NCBI RefSeq assembly: GCF_000092025.1
Contig: NC_003063.2
Span: 1,989,501-2,053,500 of the forward strand
Direction: 5' to 3'
Length of the DNA: 64,000 nucleotides
Source: Agrobacterium fabrum str. C58
GTDB lineage: Bacteria; Pseudomonadota; Alphaproteobacteria; Rhizobiales; Rhizobiaceae
Each line of letters opens with the position of its first letter. The first letter of the stretch is position 1. The notes below the pieces were generated by a model, which made no database searches, was not told the DNA's origin, and worked only from the letters and a program-made list of their open reading frames with translations. Position numbers and translations under genes: made by a program. Shown one piece after another: positions 17,712 through 26,345 of the stretch.

Positions 17712-19589
17712 TCAGAGCAGAATGGTCGAAAATCCGGGGATTGCTGCAATCAGCAGCAGGCCGATGATCATGGCTGCGAGATAGGGCCAGATGGCACCCA
17801 TGGCTTCGTCCGGCGACACGTTGCCGATCTTGCAGGCGATGTAAAAGCCGATACCGATGGGCGGCGCCATCAGGCCGATATTCATGGCGACCACCACGAC
17901 CATCGAATAATGGATGTCATTGATGCCAAGCGTGCGGGCGATCGGAAACATGATCGGCGCGAGCAGAACGATTGCTGGCAGTCCTTCCAGGACGCAGCCC
18001 AGGATCATGAAAATCAGGATCGACACGACCATGTAGGTCATCCAGCCGCCCGGAAGATCGGTAATCATCGCGGTAAGCTGGAAAGCAAAGCCGCTCTGCG
18101 TCAGCCCCCAGGCCATAGCCGATGCACAGCCGAGGATCAGCAGGATCGCCCCTGAAAGGGCTGCCGTCTCGACCAGCATCGAATAAAGCTTCCTGAGGCT
18201 GATGCCGCCATAAAGCACCGCGCCGACGATCATGGCGTAGAGCACAGCAATAGTGGATACTTCGGTTGCCGTGGCGACACCGCCGCCCACCAGGCTGCGG
18301 ATGAGGAAGGGCAGAACGAGCGCCGGTGCGGCAATCAGGGCTGCCTTGCCGACCTGCGGCCATGGCGTGCGCTTTGCGCCTTCCATGTTTTCATCCCGCG
18401 CCTTCCAGCGGGCCAGAACGGCCAGCACCAGAAGCAGTACCATTGCAATCATGAAACCGGAGGTGAAGAGGCCGGCAATAGACACACCTGCCGCCGAACC
18501 CAGAACGATCAGCACGATTGAGGGCGGAACCGTATCGGCCATGGCGGCGCCGGTGGCCAAAAGCGCGATCATTTCCTTGGGTTTGTGGCCACGGCGCTTC
18601 ATTTCCGGAAACAGCGCCGGTGCGACGGTTGCCATATCAGAAACCTTGGAGCCGGAAATGCCGGAGACAAGAAACAGAGAACCGAGCAGAACATAGGACA
18701 TGCCCGCGCGAATATGGCCAAACATCGACGACAGAAGCTCGACAATCGCCTTACCCATGCCGGTAGCATCGAGCACGCAGCCCAGCAGCACAAAGACTGG
18801 CACTGACAGCAGAATGATGCCGGACATGCCCTCATCCATGCGCCCGATCATCACAATGGTCGGAACCCAGGTGGTGAAGGTCAGGTAGGCTAGCGTTCCA
18901 AGGCCGAAGCAGAAGGCAATCGGAACACCCAGCACCAGAAATACCGCAACGAACAGGCCGAGGAAAATCGCCAGATTTAAATTGCCGAGGGATTCCAGCA
19001 TCGGCGATGCCAGATAGAGCAGGCCGGCGGCGACCGCGACCGTTACAAAGGCCGCAATGATATCGCGCAGATTTTCTCGCCGGAAGAGATTGTTGAGCAC
19101 CAAAAGCAGCATAAGACAGGCGCCGACCGGCAGTGCCGCAGCGCGAAACGACATCGGAATATTCAGCGCCGCAGACGTGACCACCCATTCCTCGATGGCG
19201 TATTCCATTGCGGGCTTGATAATTGCTGCAAGAAATGTCGCCACCAGCACCAGTGCCAAGGAATTGATGTAGCCCAGAACACGTTGGGGGAACATGTTGA
19301 GAAACAGCGTGAGGCGCAGGTGTTCACTGCGATCGATGGCGATTGCAGCGCCCAGCATGGCAAACCACAGAAAGCACAAGGACGCCGTTTCATCGATCCA
19401 GACAATCGGCAGATGCAGGGCATAACGCGACGTCACACCCAGCAGAAGCAGGCCAATCATCATCGCCAGCAGCACCGCCGCCACTGCCTCGATAGGGCGC
19501 ATGAACCACGAGCCTGTTACCGGTGCGGTGTGCAAAAGTTCGCCATCGAGTACAAATACGTCGTCATTCGCGTTTGCGGTCATGGTCAT
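17712..19589 (-). CDS. TRAP transporter fused DctQM permease
   Basis: 625 aa fusion. Residues ~1-165 form the small four-helix DctQ subunit (WFMRPIEAVAAVLLAMM; VWIDETASLCFLWFAMLGA). Residues ~185-625 form the large DctM subunit with about 12 helices, including the ion-coupling signatures SGSKVSDMATVAPALFPEMK and MADTVPPSIVLIVLGSAAGV. The start at 19589 follows GGAGGCCCCG. It uses a sodium or proton gradient to import the ligand held by DctP. It is the first gene of the eight-gene operon, with a candidate operator about 170 bp upstream. Confidence 0.9.
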   Translation of the reverse strand: MTMTANANDDVFVLDGELLHTAPVTGSWFMRPIEAVAAVLLAMMIGLLLLGVTSRYALHLPIVWIDETASLCFLWFAMLGAAIAIDRSEHLRLTLFLNMFPQRVLGYINSLALVLVATFLAAIIKPAMEYAIEEWVVTSAALNIPMSFRAAALPVGACLMLLLVLNNLFRRENLRDIIAAFVTVAVAAGLLYLASPMLESLGNLNLAIFLGLFVAVFLVLGVPIAFCFGLGTLAYLTFTTWVPTIVMIGRMDEGMSGIILLSVPVFVLLGCVLDATGMGKAIVELLSSMFGHIRAGMSYVLLGSLFLVSGISGSKVSDMATVAPALFPEMKRRGHKPKEMIALLATGAAMADTVPPSIVLIVLGSAAGVSIAGLFTSGFMIAMVLLLVLAVLARWKARDENMEGAKRTPWPQVGKAALIAAPALVLPFLIRSLVGGGVATATEVSTIAVLYAMIVGAVLYGGISLRKLYSMLVETAALSGAILLILGCASAMAWGLTQSGFAFQLTAMITDLPGGWMTYMVVSILIFMILGCVLEGLPAIVLLAPIMFPIARTLGINDIHYSMVVVVAMNIGLMAPPIGIGFYIACKIGNVSPDEAMGAIWPYLAAMIIGLLLIAAIPGFSTILL

Positions 19590-20017
19590 CGGGGCCTCCT
19601 CTCCCACAGAACAACCTTCGCAACAAAGGTGTCGGCAAAACAGGATGTCCGTGCCACGACCGCGACATCAGGATAGCTATTGTTGCCAGACTGGCCAGAC
19701 CCTCCAGAAGTCTGAATGTATAGGGGTATTGCCTCCACAATATGGACCCTTACAAAACCATGTATCCGAGATACACAGGATGTTTAACGAAATCAACAGT
19801 AAATAGACGGATTTATGCAGTTAAGTCGTGCGCGTTTAAGGTCCATATAGTGGATCATGATTGATAAAGTCTCGATTTCTCATGGTGACCTTGCATCGCG
19901 GCACCTCATTCAAAGGCCAGTCAATGAAAATTTTACTGGCCGACTGGGGCAGGTCGGCATACACCCGGTACGCCTGCGTCGCGCTTTTCCGACCATCTCG
20001 GCGGTGAGATGGGCGTG
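19590..20017. other. Promoter region of TRAP operon and unassigned spacer
   Basis: No credible gene. The part nearest the TRAP start (19590-19800) contains the palindrome listed separately and probably the operon promoter. The remainder up to the IS3 fragment is not recognisable; it may contain more decayed IS sequence. Confidence 0.4.
19761..19775. promoter_or_regulatory. Candidate operator upstream of TRAP operon
   Basis: TGTATC-CGA-GATACA is a perfect 6+3+6 inverted repeat about 170 bp upstream of the DctQM start. Its length and symmetry fit a dimeric helix-turn-helix regulator; the IclR protein encoded inside the operon is the obvious candidate. The assignment is inference. Confidence 0.45.
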
Positions 20018-20186
20018 TCACTTTATCGCCAAGGCCTCTTTGAGCAATTCGGCCTGCATGCTCATCTAGGCATTCATCTTCTTCGGTCGCCGGTTCTCGT
20101 TCTTCGAGAGCCTTTATCTGGCTGATCATCGCCGCATCCATGCCGCTATATTTGGCTCGCCACTTGTAAAAAGACGCTGTGCTCAT
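20018..20186 (-). pseudogene. IS3-family transposase OrfA fragment
   Basis: Reading on the minus strand from 20186, MSTASFYKWRAKYSGMDAAM and IKALEE match the helix-turn-helix part of IS3-family OrfA. The normal continuation (ENRR.KKM.A, then MSMQAELLKEALAIK and stop) appears in a second frame, with an internal stop, ending at 20018. The fragment therefore lacks the N-terminus and has a frameshift and a nonsense codon. Its truncated edge touches the CAP12-like fragment. OrfB is not recognisable downstream. Confidence 0.72.
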
Positions 20187-20516
20187 TCTGCTCCGGGGCC
20201 AAAGATTGGATCGACGGTATCTGCCGAGGGCCAGAGCCAACGCGCAAGGCAGAATGTCATTTTTGAGCTTGGCAATTTTGCGGGAAAGCTGGGAAGAGGG
20301 CGGGTCTGCCTATTTCGGAAGTGTAATGTCGAAATTCCATCTGATCTCTTTGGCATCGTCTATACGGAAATGGACGCTGCCGAAGGCTGGAAACAAGCCC
20401 TAGTCAAGGAGCTGAGGGCCGCAAAGATTCCTTTTGATGCAACCGGATGGGGGAGTAAATGGGTCTTTAATCCGGGCGAAAGATATGCTGAGGCTGATTG
20501 CCCATACCCATCGTGA
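20175..20516 (+). pseudogene. CAP12/Pycsar-effector TIR-like domain fragment (PF10137-like)
   Basis: Not seen as a long frame, but translation from about 20205 gives IGSTVSAEGQSQRARQNVIF, ELGNFAGKLGRGRVC, NVEIPSDLFGIVYTEMD and WKQALVKELRAAKIPFD. This is the conserved end of TIR-like nucleotide-binding domains annotated as CAP12/Pycsar effectors. Just before it, VLILL is readable one frame away, consistent with a single-base loss at about 20195-20204. The 5' part of the gene is missing where the IS3 fragment begins. It is the 3' third of a former defence effector; intact relatives consume NAD+ after cyclic-nucleotide signalling. Non-functional as it stands. Confidence 0.65.
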
Positions 20517-20655
20517 CGAGGTTCGCTCTGCCTGCATTAGCGTGCGATGGCTGGCGGGCCGACGCGAGATGCTGGAATGGTGGAGCGACTACCTCGACAA
20601 CGCCGAGGCTGGCAACAAGGTGAATCTGACCGTGGTGCACGGGGAAGCGGCATGA
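20488..20655 (+). pseudogene. Tyrosine recombinase (phage-type integrase) C-terminal fragment
   Basis: Translation gives MLRLIAHTHRDEVRSACISV, RWLAGRREMLEWWSDYL, then a short tail to the stop at 20655. The spacing AH-x4-DEV...RR.ML..W..YL matches the extreme C-terminus of alphaproteobacterial phage/island integrases, just after the catalytic Tyr. All upstream catalytic domains are absent. It overlaps the end of the CAP12-like fragment in another frame, so one or both ends are recombination junctions. This is a remnant of an integrated island. Confidence 0.5.
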
Positions 20656-20683
20656 TCTCGCGGAAACCTGTGCTTCGTCGCTG

Positions 20684-21379
20684 CTACGAGATGGCGACCA
20701 TCGAATAATTCGGCGTGCCTTGCCAGATCAGATTCCAGGACGCGCCGGGCCGAACGTTCTGGACGGCCCCGGGGTCGAAACAAACCAGGCAGTTTCCGCC
20801 TGGCGCACGGACTGAGGGATAGATGAGGCCGCGGCTCCCATCCCTTCGCAACCGTGCGGCCAGCTCCTGTCCCTCGATGTAGCCGACTTCTGGGTCTGGG
20901 TTGAGCGCGACGCGTTCGGGTTCATCCGTCAGATCGTCGAATTCTCCGATGAAGTCGGAGATCAGTTCGACATAACGGGCGCTGTCGTGGAACGAGCCGG
21001 TGAAACGGAGTTCACGGGTTCTGTGCCAAGCGACCTCCGCGACCGATACCATTACGTCCCAGGCGCAATACCAGGCACCGCGATCTTCGGAGTTGAAGCG
21101 GTTGCCGCCTACCCGCGTATAGGTGAAGGCCGCATTTACGTGCGTGTCGCCATAGATCCTGAGATCACGGTTGCGCCGCCGCCAAGCGAGCTCTCGCGGA
21201 TCGAGATGCGGATTGCGGCCGCGCTCGGCGAGCAACCGGGCGCTGGTCAACCCCTCAATCTCGGCAAGAGTTTCTAGTTCCTCGTCGCTGTCGACCAGAC
21301 CGCGAAGCGCCGGCGGCTTGTGGTAGGTTGCGGGTAGCAGGCGGATCAATCCTCGAACCGACAGTTCGGTTCTCCTCAT
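20684..21379 (-). CDS. RES-domain toxin (NAD+-degrading type)
   Basis: 231 aa. The RES core shows the conserved Arg in FTYTRVGGNRFNSEDRGAWY, the Glu in MVSVAEVAWH, and a Ser near SVRAPGGNCLVCF. Studied RES toxins deplete NAD+ and are neutralised by an Xre/MbcA-type antitoxin. The start at 21379 lies in a 4-bp overlap with the antitoxin stop. An N-terminal ~75-residue extension precedes the RES core. It appears intact while everything around it is decayed. Confidence 0.85.
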   Translation of the reverse strand: MRRTELSVRGLIRLLPATYHKPPALRGLVDSDEELETLAEIEGLTSARLLAERGRNPHLDPRELAWRRRNRDLRIYGDTHVNAAFTYTRVGGNRFNSEDRGAWYCAWDVMVSVAEVAWHRTRELRFTGSFHDSARYVELISDFIGEFDDLTDEPERVALNPDPEVGYIEGQELAARLRRDGSRGLIYPSVRAPGGNCLVCFDPGAVQNVRPGASWNLIWQGTPNYSMVAIS

Positions 21380-21765
21380 GCGCCACCCCGCAGCGCGTCG
21401 AGATAGGTTCGAATCGCTAGAATTTGGGGGAGGCCGCCATCGATGGCGATGTCGACCGGCCGCGCGCCGCTGAAGAGCGGGCCCATGTTCGGGCGTGTGA
21501 ACCAGCTTCTGGAGAGTTGCTCCGAGAAGTAGAGTTCGAGCGACTTATAGATCCCGATCACGGCACTGAGGCGCAGCAACTGATCCTTCGTCAATTCGCC
21601 GGTAAACCCCGGTTTGCGCGCACGCTTCCATGTACTCTCCGACATGTCGGCGAGGCCCGCTGCTTCCCTGAGGCTCAGTGACCATGCATCGGTGACCTTG
21701 GCATAGGCCTTGAGTGCAACGGCATTGAGTTCCGCGGGTTTGTGGGGCTTGACGGCGATTTGCAT
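21376..21765 (-). CDS. Xre/MbcA/ParS-type antitoxin
   Basis: 129 aa. The N-terminal helix-turn-helix-like part (TDAWSLSLREAAGLADMSESTWKRAR) is followed by the C-terminal toxin-binding domain (LSAVIGIYKSLELYF, then WFTRPNMGPLFSGARPVDIAIDGG), the hallmark of RES/ParS partners. The start at 21765 follows GGAGGCCACT; a longer in-frame start at 21858 would cross the operator. First gene of the toxin-antitoxin operon, it should repress its own promoter through the inverted repeat 27-60 bp upstream. Confidence 0.86.
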   Translation of the reverse strand: MQIAVKPHKPAELNAVALKAYAKVTDAWSLSLREAAGLADMSESTWKRARKPGFTGELTKDQLLRLSAVIGIYKSLELYFSEQLSRSWFTRPNMGPLFSGARPVDIAIDGGLPQILAIRTYLDALRGGA

Positions 21766-21791
21766 AGTGGCCTCCTGATGCTCGTAATATA

Positions 21792-21825
21792 GGCCATATG
21801 ATCTTAAAGTAAAGTTCATATGGTC
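21792..21825. promoter_or_regulatory. Inverted-repeat operator of the Xre-RES pair
   Basis: GGCCATATGA, a 14-base spacer, then TCATATGGTC: a 10-bp inverted repeat with one mismatch, lying just upstream of the antitoxin start on the promoter side. It is the expected place for Xre autoregulation. Confidence 0.6.
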
Positions 21826-22239
21826 CGATATTTGATTTTGAAGTGGCTCCCACCGCAAGAGCCTTTGCTCTTGCTTCGATCATTTGCGTCTTGGACAAGA
21901 CGGCAACGCGCGCGTGCTCGCGCCGGGATGGGGTGGCGATACGAAGGCTGTAGATCAGTGGCTACACTGCCAAGCTATGCATTCAGCATGATGCTGTAGA
22001 CGACGGCGCTGGCCTTTGAACGAGGCATGCCGCATGCCGCAGCTTTGCTTGATGCCTCCAGCACGATGCAAGGTTGCGCCTGGCGGGAGCAGTTTGTATT
22101 GCACTTTGAACCTCAGGTGTTGAAAAGGCAGTAGATTCAATCTGTCCCTGACGTGAATGTAAGTAGTGTTCAGATCCTGGCTGACGCTCTCGATGATGAG
22201 GGTGTGAGCGTGTCTGCGCTGCTGGCGCGATACTTTTCT
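21826..22239. other. Unassigned decayed stretch
   Basis: Short open frames on both strands, none with a recognisable domain or good ribosome-binding site. It sits between a toxin-antitoxin promoter and a PAS-domain fragment, so it is probably degenerate coding sequence. Confidence 0.4.
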
Positions 22240-22520
22240 GGTCCAGTGACTGCATCAAAATCCTGGATATTGATGGCCGTTTTCTTTTTTATGTCCGAAG
22301 GCGGAAAGCCTGTTATGGAAGTCGATGACTTCGATGTCCTGAGGGATGCCCATGGCCTGATTTCTGGGAAGGCGAGGGCAACGCGGCAGCGCGCAATACG
22401 ATCGAGACAGCTGCAGCAGGACGGTCGGCCCGTTTCACGGGCGCCGCCAACACTGCGCGAGGTAATGCGCGCTTCTGGGATGTCCAGGTTCAGCCGATGC
22501 TCGACTACGACACCTGCTGA
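22240..22520 (+). pseudogene. PAS-domain fragment with two frameshifts
   Basis: Three consecutive frame segments assemble into one PAS-like domain. The first is SSDCIKILDIDGRFLF (about 22242-22290). The second is MSEGGKPVMEVDDFDVLRD (to about 22347). The third is PWPDFWEGEGNAAARNTIE, TAAAGRSARFTGAANTARG and NARFWDVQVQPMLD, with a stop at 22518-22520. This is the PAS pattern common in rhizobial sensor histidine kinases. Shifts occur at an extended T-run near 22290 and near 22350. No kinase domain follows, so it is a remnant. Confidence 0.62.
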
Positions 22521-22900
22521 TCGCTGAGCCAGAACTCTCCTGCGATGATCCCAACACTCCCGTTTGCCGGCAGTGAATCACAACAAAATAATGTAATCAA
22601 TTGATTGGGTTTGGAGCCTAAGGCAGGGCATCTGCGTCTAGGCCATATAGCGAGCCACAGATACGAAGGAACTCGCCACAAGCTCAATTACCAAATCTTT
22701 AGTTGTGCGCCTGCTCGCGAATACCTAGCTTAATGACGAGGCCGTATCGGATTTGAAATTAGAGACGGGAACCACATCCCGTCTCGCGTTTCATTCCGGA
22801 AAGACCCTTTCTCCAAGGTCGAGATCTCCGTCATGAGTTTTCAATACCATAGAACCATTCACTTTCACCTTCATCATTTCCCTGCCTGAGGCATGTAACG
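22521..22900. other. Intergenic region before the glucoamylase operon
   Basis: No gene seen. It contains the terminator-like hairpin at 22762-22785 and should contain the promoter of the GH15 operon in the last ~115 bp. Confidence 0.4.
22762..22785. terminator. Perfect 9-bp hairpin, terminator-like
   Basis: GAGACGGGA-ACCACA-TCCCGTCTC forms a perfect 9-bp stem with a 6-base loop, followed by GCGTTTC on the plus strand. It insulates the glucose operon from the decayed island; the lack of a long T-run keeps the call tentative. Confidence 0.5.
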
Positions 22901-25303
22901 ATGCGTGCCGCACTTGATTTCGCACCCGGCGCACCCGGCATTGACGCACGCTGGACGTCGAGCGCCAAGAATGGCGTGGGAACCGCGCTGTCGAACACCT
23001 CACCAATCTGGTTCACGCTCAGCCACGGCATCCTCAACGAGGTCTATTACCCGAGGATCGATAGTGCCTGCATCCGCGATCTCGGTCTTGTGGTCACCAG
23101 AGATGACGGATACTTTTCAGAAGAGAAACGGGACTGCACCTCCCTTACCCAACCTTTCGAGAGTGGAATTCCCGCGTTCCACGTCACCAATACGGCGACA
23201 GATGGAGCCTATCGGATTGAAAAACAGGTCATCACCGATCCGGCGCGGGCCTGTGTTCTTCTGCATGTGTCCTTCTCGCCCTTGAAGGGAAAGATGGGGG
23301 ATTACCGTGTAAGCGTTCTTCTGGCGCCGCATCTAGTCAATGCCGGTAATCTCAACTCCGCCTGGATAGGGGATTATGAAGGGCGTCGGGTCTTGTTTGC
23401 GGTCGGCCGCTCACGATATCTCGCTCTGGTCTGCGACGGTCCCTGGCGCGCCGCAAGTGCGGGATTTGTTGGCGTCTCCGATGGCTGGCAACAATTGCGC
23501 CGGCACGGACGCCTCATTGAGGAATTCCAGCGGGCGGATGACGGCAATGTTTCGCTGGCTGCGGAAATCGATTTTAGCGATGCCCATGACACCGCGACGT
23601 TGGCGCTCGGTTTCGGCCAGACCGAATATGAAGCTGCATCCTGTGCTGTCGCAAGTCTGAAGTCCGGCTTCAGACGCGCACACGATGCCTATATCGCCAA
23701 CTGGCGTGGCTGGCAGGACAGTCTTTGCCCCCTCGACCGCGATACCCATCACGGCGTCAATTCCTATCGCGTCTCGACCGCCGTGCTTGCCGCGCATCGT
23801 GCCGCTGACCGGCCTGGAGCCGTCGTGGCGAGCCTGTCGATCCCGTGGGGAGCCTCCAAGGGCGATGACGATCTTGGCGGATATCATTTGATATGGCCGC
23901 GGGATCTGGTGGAAGCCGCCGGCGGGTTTCTAGCGGCCGGTGATCACGATGAGGCTTTGGCCATCCTTGATTATCTGCGCCAGGTGCAGCAACCCTCGGG
24001 GCGGTGGCCGCAAAATCTCTGGCTGGATGGCAAGCCCTATTGGCCGGGCGTTCAGATGGACGAATGCGCCTTTCCGATCCTGCTTGCGGATATGCTGCAT
24101 CGGCACGGCCACCTCGACCACGCCGCAAGGGCGGATTACATGCCAATGATCCGCAGCGCTGCGGCTTATATTCTGGCAAACGGCCCGACGACCGGCGAGG
24201 ACAGGTGGGAGGAAGATGCAGGCTACAGCCCGTTTACGCTTGCCGTCGAGATCGCCGCGCTGCTTGCCGCTGCTGATCTGTTGGATATGGAGGGCGATGC
24301 GGCCGAAGCCACGCATCTGCGGCAGACAGCCGATTGCTGGAATGAGCAGATCGAAAGGTGGACGTTTGCCGGTGACCAGACCATGTGCGCGCAGCTTGGT
24401 ATTTCGGGCCATTATGTTCGCATCGCTTCTCCCGGTACCACCGATGCCGTTCAGCTCTCGGGCATGACGCCTATACTCAACCAGACACCGGATCGCGCTT
24501 TCCTGCCAACAAGCGATGTCATCAGCCCTGATGCACTTGCGCTGGTCCGCTTCGGCCTGCGCGCACCGGACGATCCCCACATTCTCGCAACCGTCAAGGC
24601 GATCGATCATTGCCTGCGCGCCGAGCTGCCGCAGGGGCCGGTCTGGTACAGGTACACGGGCGACGGGTATGGTGAGCACGCTGATGGAACAGCATTTGAC
24701 GGCACGGGTCAGGGCAGGCCATGGCCCCTTCTGACCGGCGAGCGCGCCCATTACGAACTTGCTGCGGGCAGACGCGGGGCGGCGGAAGCTTTGCTGACCA
24801 CAATGGAAAAATCGGCGGGGCAGAGCGGCCTTTTCCCCGAGCAGGTCTGGGATCAACCCGATCTTCCCGACAGGGAGCTGTTTTATGGCTCCCCGTCGGG
24901 CAGCGCGATGCCGCTGGTCTGGGCGCATGCAGAACATATCAAGCTTCTGCGTTCGCTTGCCGATGGCTCCGTTTTCGACATGCCGCCGCAGGGTGTGGAG
25001 CGCTACATCCGCAACAAGACACCGTCGCATCTTCGAATCTGGTGCTTCAACAACACGATATCAGCCATGCCCACCGGCAAGGTTCTGCGGCTTGAACTGG
25101 CGGATAATGCCATCGTGCACTGGAGCGCCGACAGCTGGGCGACGAGCACAGATACAAATACGACGGCCTCCGGTCTCGGCACGCATTTTGCGGACTTGCC
25201 CGTGCAGGAACTGGCGGCCGGCGGCACGGTAGTTTTCACCTTCTACTGGCGAGATGCTGGAGTGTGGGAAAACGAGGACTTTACCGTTCGCCTGGGCGAA
25301 TGA
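22901..25303 (+). CDS. GH15 glucoamylase-like glucan 1,4-alpha-glucosidase
   Basis: 800 aa. The N-terminal beta-sandwich domain (WTSSAKNGVGTALSNTSPIWFTLSHGILNEVYYPR) is followed by an (alpha/alpha)6 catalytic domain with DDLGGYHLIWPRDLVEAAGG, QNLWLDGKPYWPGVQMDE and TGEDRWEEDAGYSP, the last carrying a likely general-acid Glu. A C-terminal domain has LRIWCFNN. It releases glucose from alpha-glucans or maltooligosaccharides; some GH15 members act on trehalose or isomaltose. No signal peptide is seen, so it is probably cytoplasmic. It heads an operon with two pentose-phosphate dehydrogenases and a glucokinase that would consume the glucose. Confidence 0.88.
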   Translation: MRAALDFAPGAPGIDARWTSSAKNGVGTALSNTSPIWFTLSHGILNEVYYPRIDSACIRDLGLVVTRDDGYFSEEKRDCTSLTQPFESGIPAFHVTNTATDGAYRIEKQVITDPARACVLLHVSFSPLKGKMGDYRVSVLLAPHLVNAGNLNSAWIGDYEGRRVLFAVGRSRYLALVCDGPWRAASAGFVGVSDGWQQLRRHGRLIEEFQRADDGNVSLAAEIDFSDAHDTATLALGFGQTEYEAASCAVASLKSGFRRAHDAYIANWRGWQDSLCPLDRDTHHGVNSYRVSTAVLAAHRAADRPGAVVASLSIPWGASKGDDDLGGYHLIWPRDLVEAAGGFLAAGDHDEALAILDYLRQVQQPSGRWPQNLWLDGKPYWPGVQMDECAFPILLADMLHRHGHLDHAARADYMPMIRSAAAYILANGPTTGEDRWEEDAGYSPFTLAVEIAALLAAADLLDMEGDAAEATHLRQTADCWNEQIERWTFAGDQTMCAQLGISGHYVRIASPGTTDAVQLSGMTPILNQTPDRAFLPTSDVISPDALALVRFGLRAPDDPHILATVKAIDHCLRAELPQGPVWYRYTGDGYGEHADGTAFDGTGQGRPWPLLTGERAHYELAAGRRGAAEALLTTMEKSAGQSGLFPEQVWDQPDLPDRELFYGSPSGSAMPLVWAHAEHIKLLRSLADGSVFDMPPQGVERYIRNKTPSHLRIWCFNNTISAMPTGKVLRLELADNAIVHWSADSWATSTDTNTTASGLGTHFADLPVQELAAGGTVVFTFYWRDAGVWENEDFTVRLGE

Positions 25304-25340
25304 ACGAGCAATAGCGCATTTGTAAAGAAGGAATGTCAGC

Positions 25341-26345
25341 ATGCAGATCGGAATGGTTGGGCTTGGAAGAATGGGCGCAAACATGGTGCGACGGCTTTTG
25401 AAACAGGGTCATGATTGCGTGGTTTTCGACGTCAATCCCGACAACGTTGCGCCATTGGTGAAGGAAGGCGCTACCGGTGCCACCTCGCCGGACGATCTTG
25501 TTGCGAAGCTGTCTCCGCCGCGCGCCGTCTGGCTGATGCTGCCGGCGGCCATCACGCCGAAAATTGCCCGAGATTTTGCCGCCAGACTTCAGGCCGGCGA
25601 TGCCATCATCGATGGCGGAAATTCGAACTATCGCGACGCGATCGATCTCGCCGCCGAATTTGCGCCTCGCGGCATTGATTTCATCGATACCGGCACATCC
25701 GGTGGCATCTGGGGGCTGGAGCGCGGTTATTCGTTGATGATCGGCGGCCCGGTGGCTGCGGTCCAGCGTCTCGACCCGATCTTCGCCTCCCTTGCGCCCG
25801 GCGCAGGTCTGGGCATCGCCGCCGACCCGGTCACCGGAACGGCACCGATGGGATATCTGCATTGCGGTCCATCGGGAGCCGGGCATTTCGTCAAGATGGT
25901 CCACAATGGCATCGAATATGGTGTCATGGCAGCCTATGCCGAAGGTCTCAACATCTTGAAAGCCGCCAATGCGGGCACGCAACACCGCGAGGCGGACGCC
26001 GAAACAGCCCCTCTCGCCCATCCGCAATATTACCAGTTCGACATTGATCTTCCCGCCGTCACGGAGGTCTGGCGGCACGGCTCCGTCATCGGCTCGTGGC
26101 TGCTTGACCTCACGGCGCAGGCCCTGAAACAGGACCCGAACCTCGATCAATATGGTGGGCGCGTGTCGGATTCCGGTGAAGGACGCTGGACCCTGCAGGC
26201 GGCCGTCGAAACCGGCGTGCCGGCCCCCGTTTTGGCATCGGCCCTTTTCGAGCGTTTTTCCTCACGCGGCGAGGCCGAATTTGCCGGCAAGGTGCTGTCG
26301 GCCATGCGCAATGCCTTTGGTGGCCATCTGGAGAAAGCCAAATGA
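25341..26345 (+). CDS. gnd: 6-phosphogluconate dehydrogenase, short (YqeC/GndA-like) type
   Basis: 334 aa, shorter than the ~470-aa Gnd, as in the short (often NAD-preferring) subgroup. It has [19 protein letters not shown] (Rossmann loop), [31 protein letters not shown] and the catalytic-lysine segment [18 protein letters not shown]. It oxidatively decarboxylates 6-phosphogluconate to ribulose-5-phosphate. The start at 25341 follows AAGGAATGTCAGC. The stop overlaps the zwf-like gene by ATGA, so the two enzymes are translationally coupled, although in reversed pathway order. Confidence 0.9.
   Translation: MQIGMVGLGRMGANMVRRLLKQGHDCVVFDVNPDNVAPLVKEGATGATSPDDLVAKLSPPRAVWLMLPAAITPKIARDFAARLQAGDAIIDGGNSNYRDAIDLAAEFAPRGIDFIDTGTSGGIWGLERGYSLMIGGPVAAVQRLDPIFASLAPGAGLGIAADPVTGTAPMGYLHCGPSGAGHFVKMVHNGIEYGVMAAYAEGLNILKAANAGTQHREADAETAPLAHPQYYQFDIDLPAVTEVWRHGSVIGSWLLDLTAQALKQDPNLDQYGGRVSDSGEGRWTLQAAVETGVPAPVLASALFERFSSRGEAEFAGKVLSAMRNAFGGHLEKAK

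Noticed and set aside
22153..22527. 124-codon open frame on the plus strand
   Set aside because: Not a gene in its own right; only its middle part matches one of the three frames of the PAS relic.
23930..25030. 366-codon open frame on the minus strand
   Set aside because: Shadow of the GH15 gene; no domain and no ribosome-binding site.
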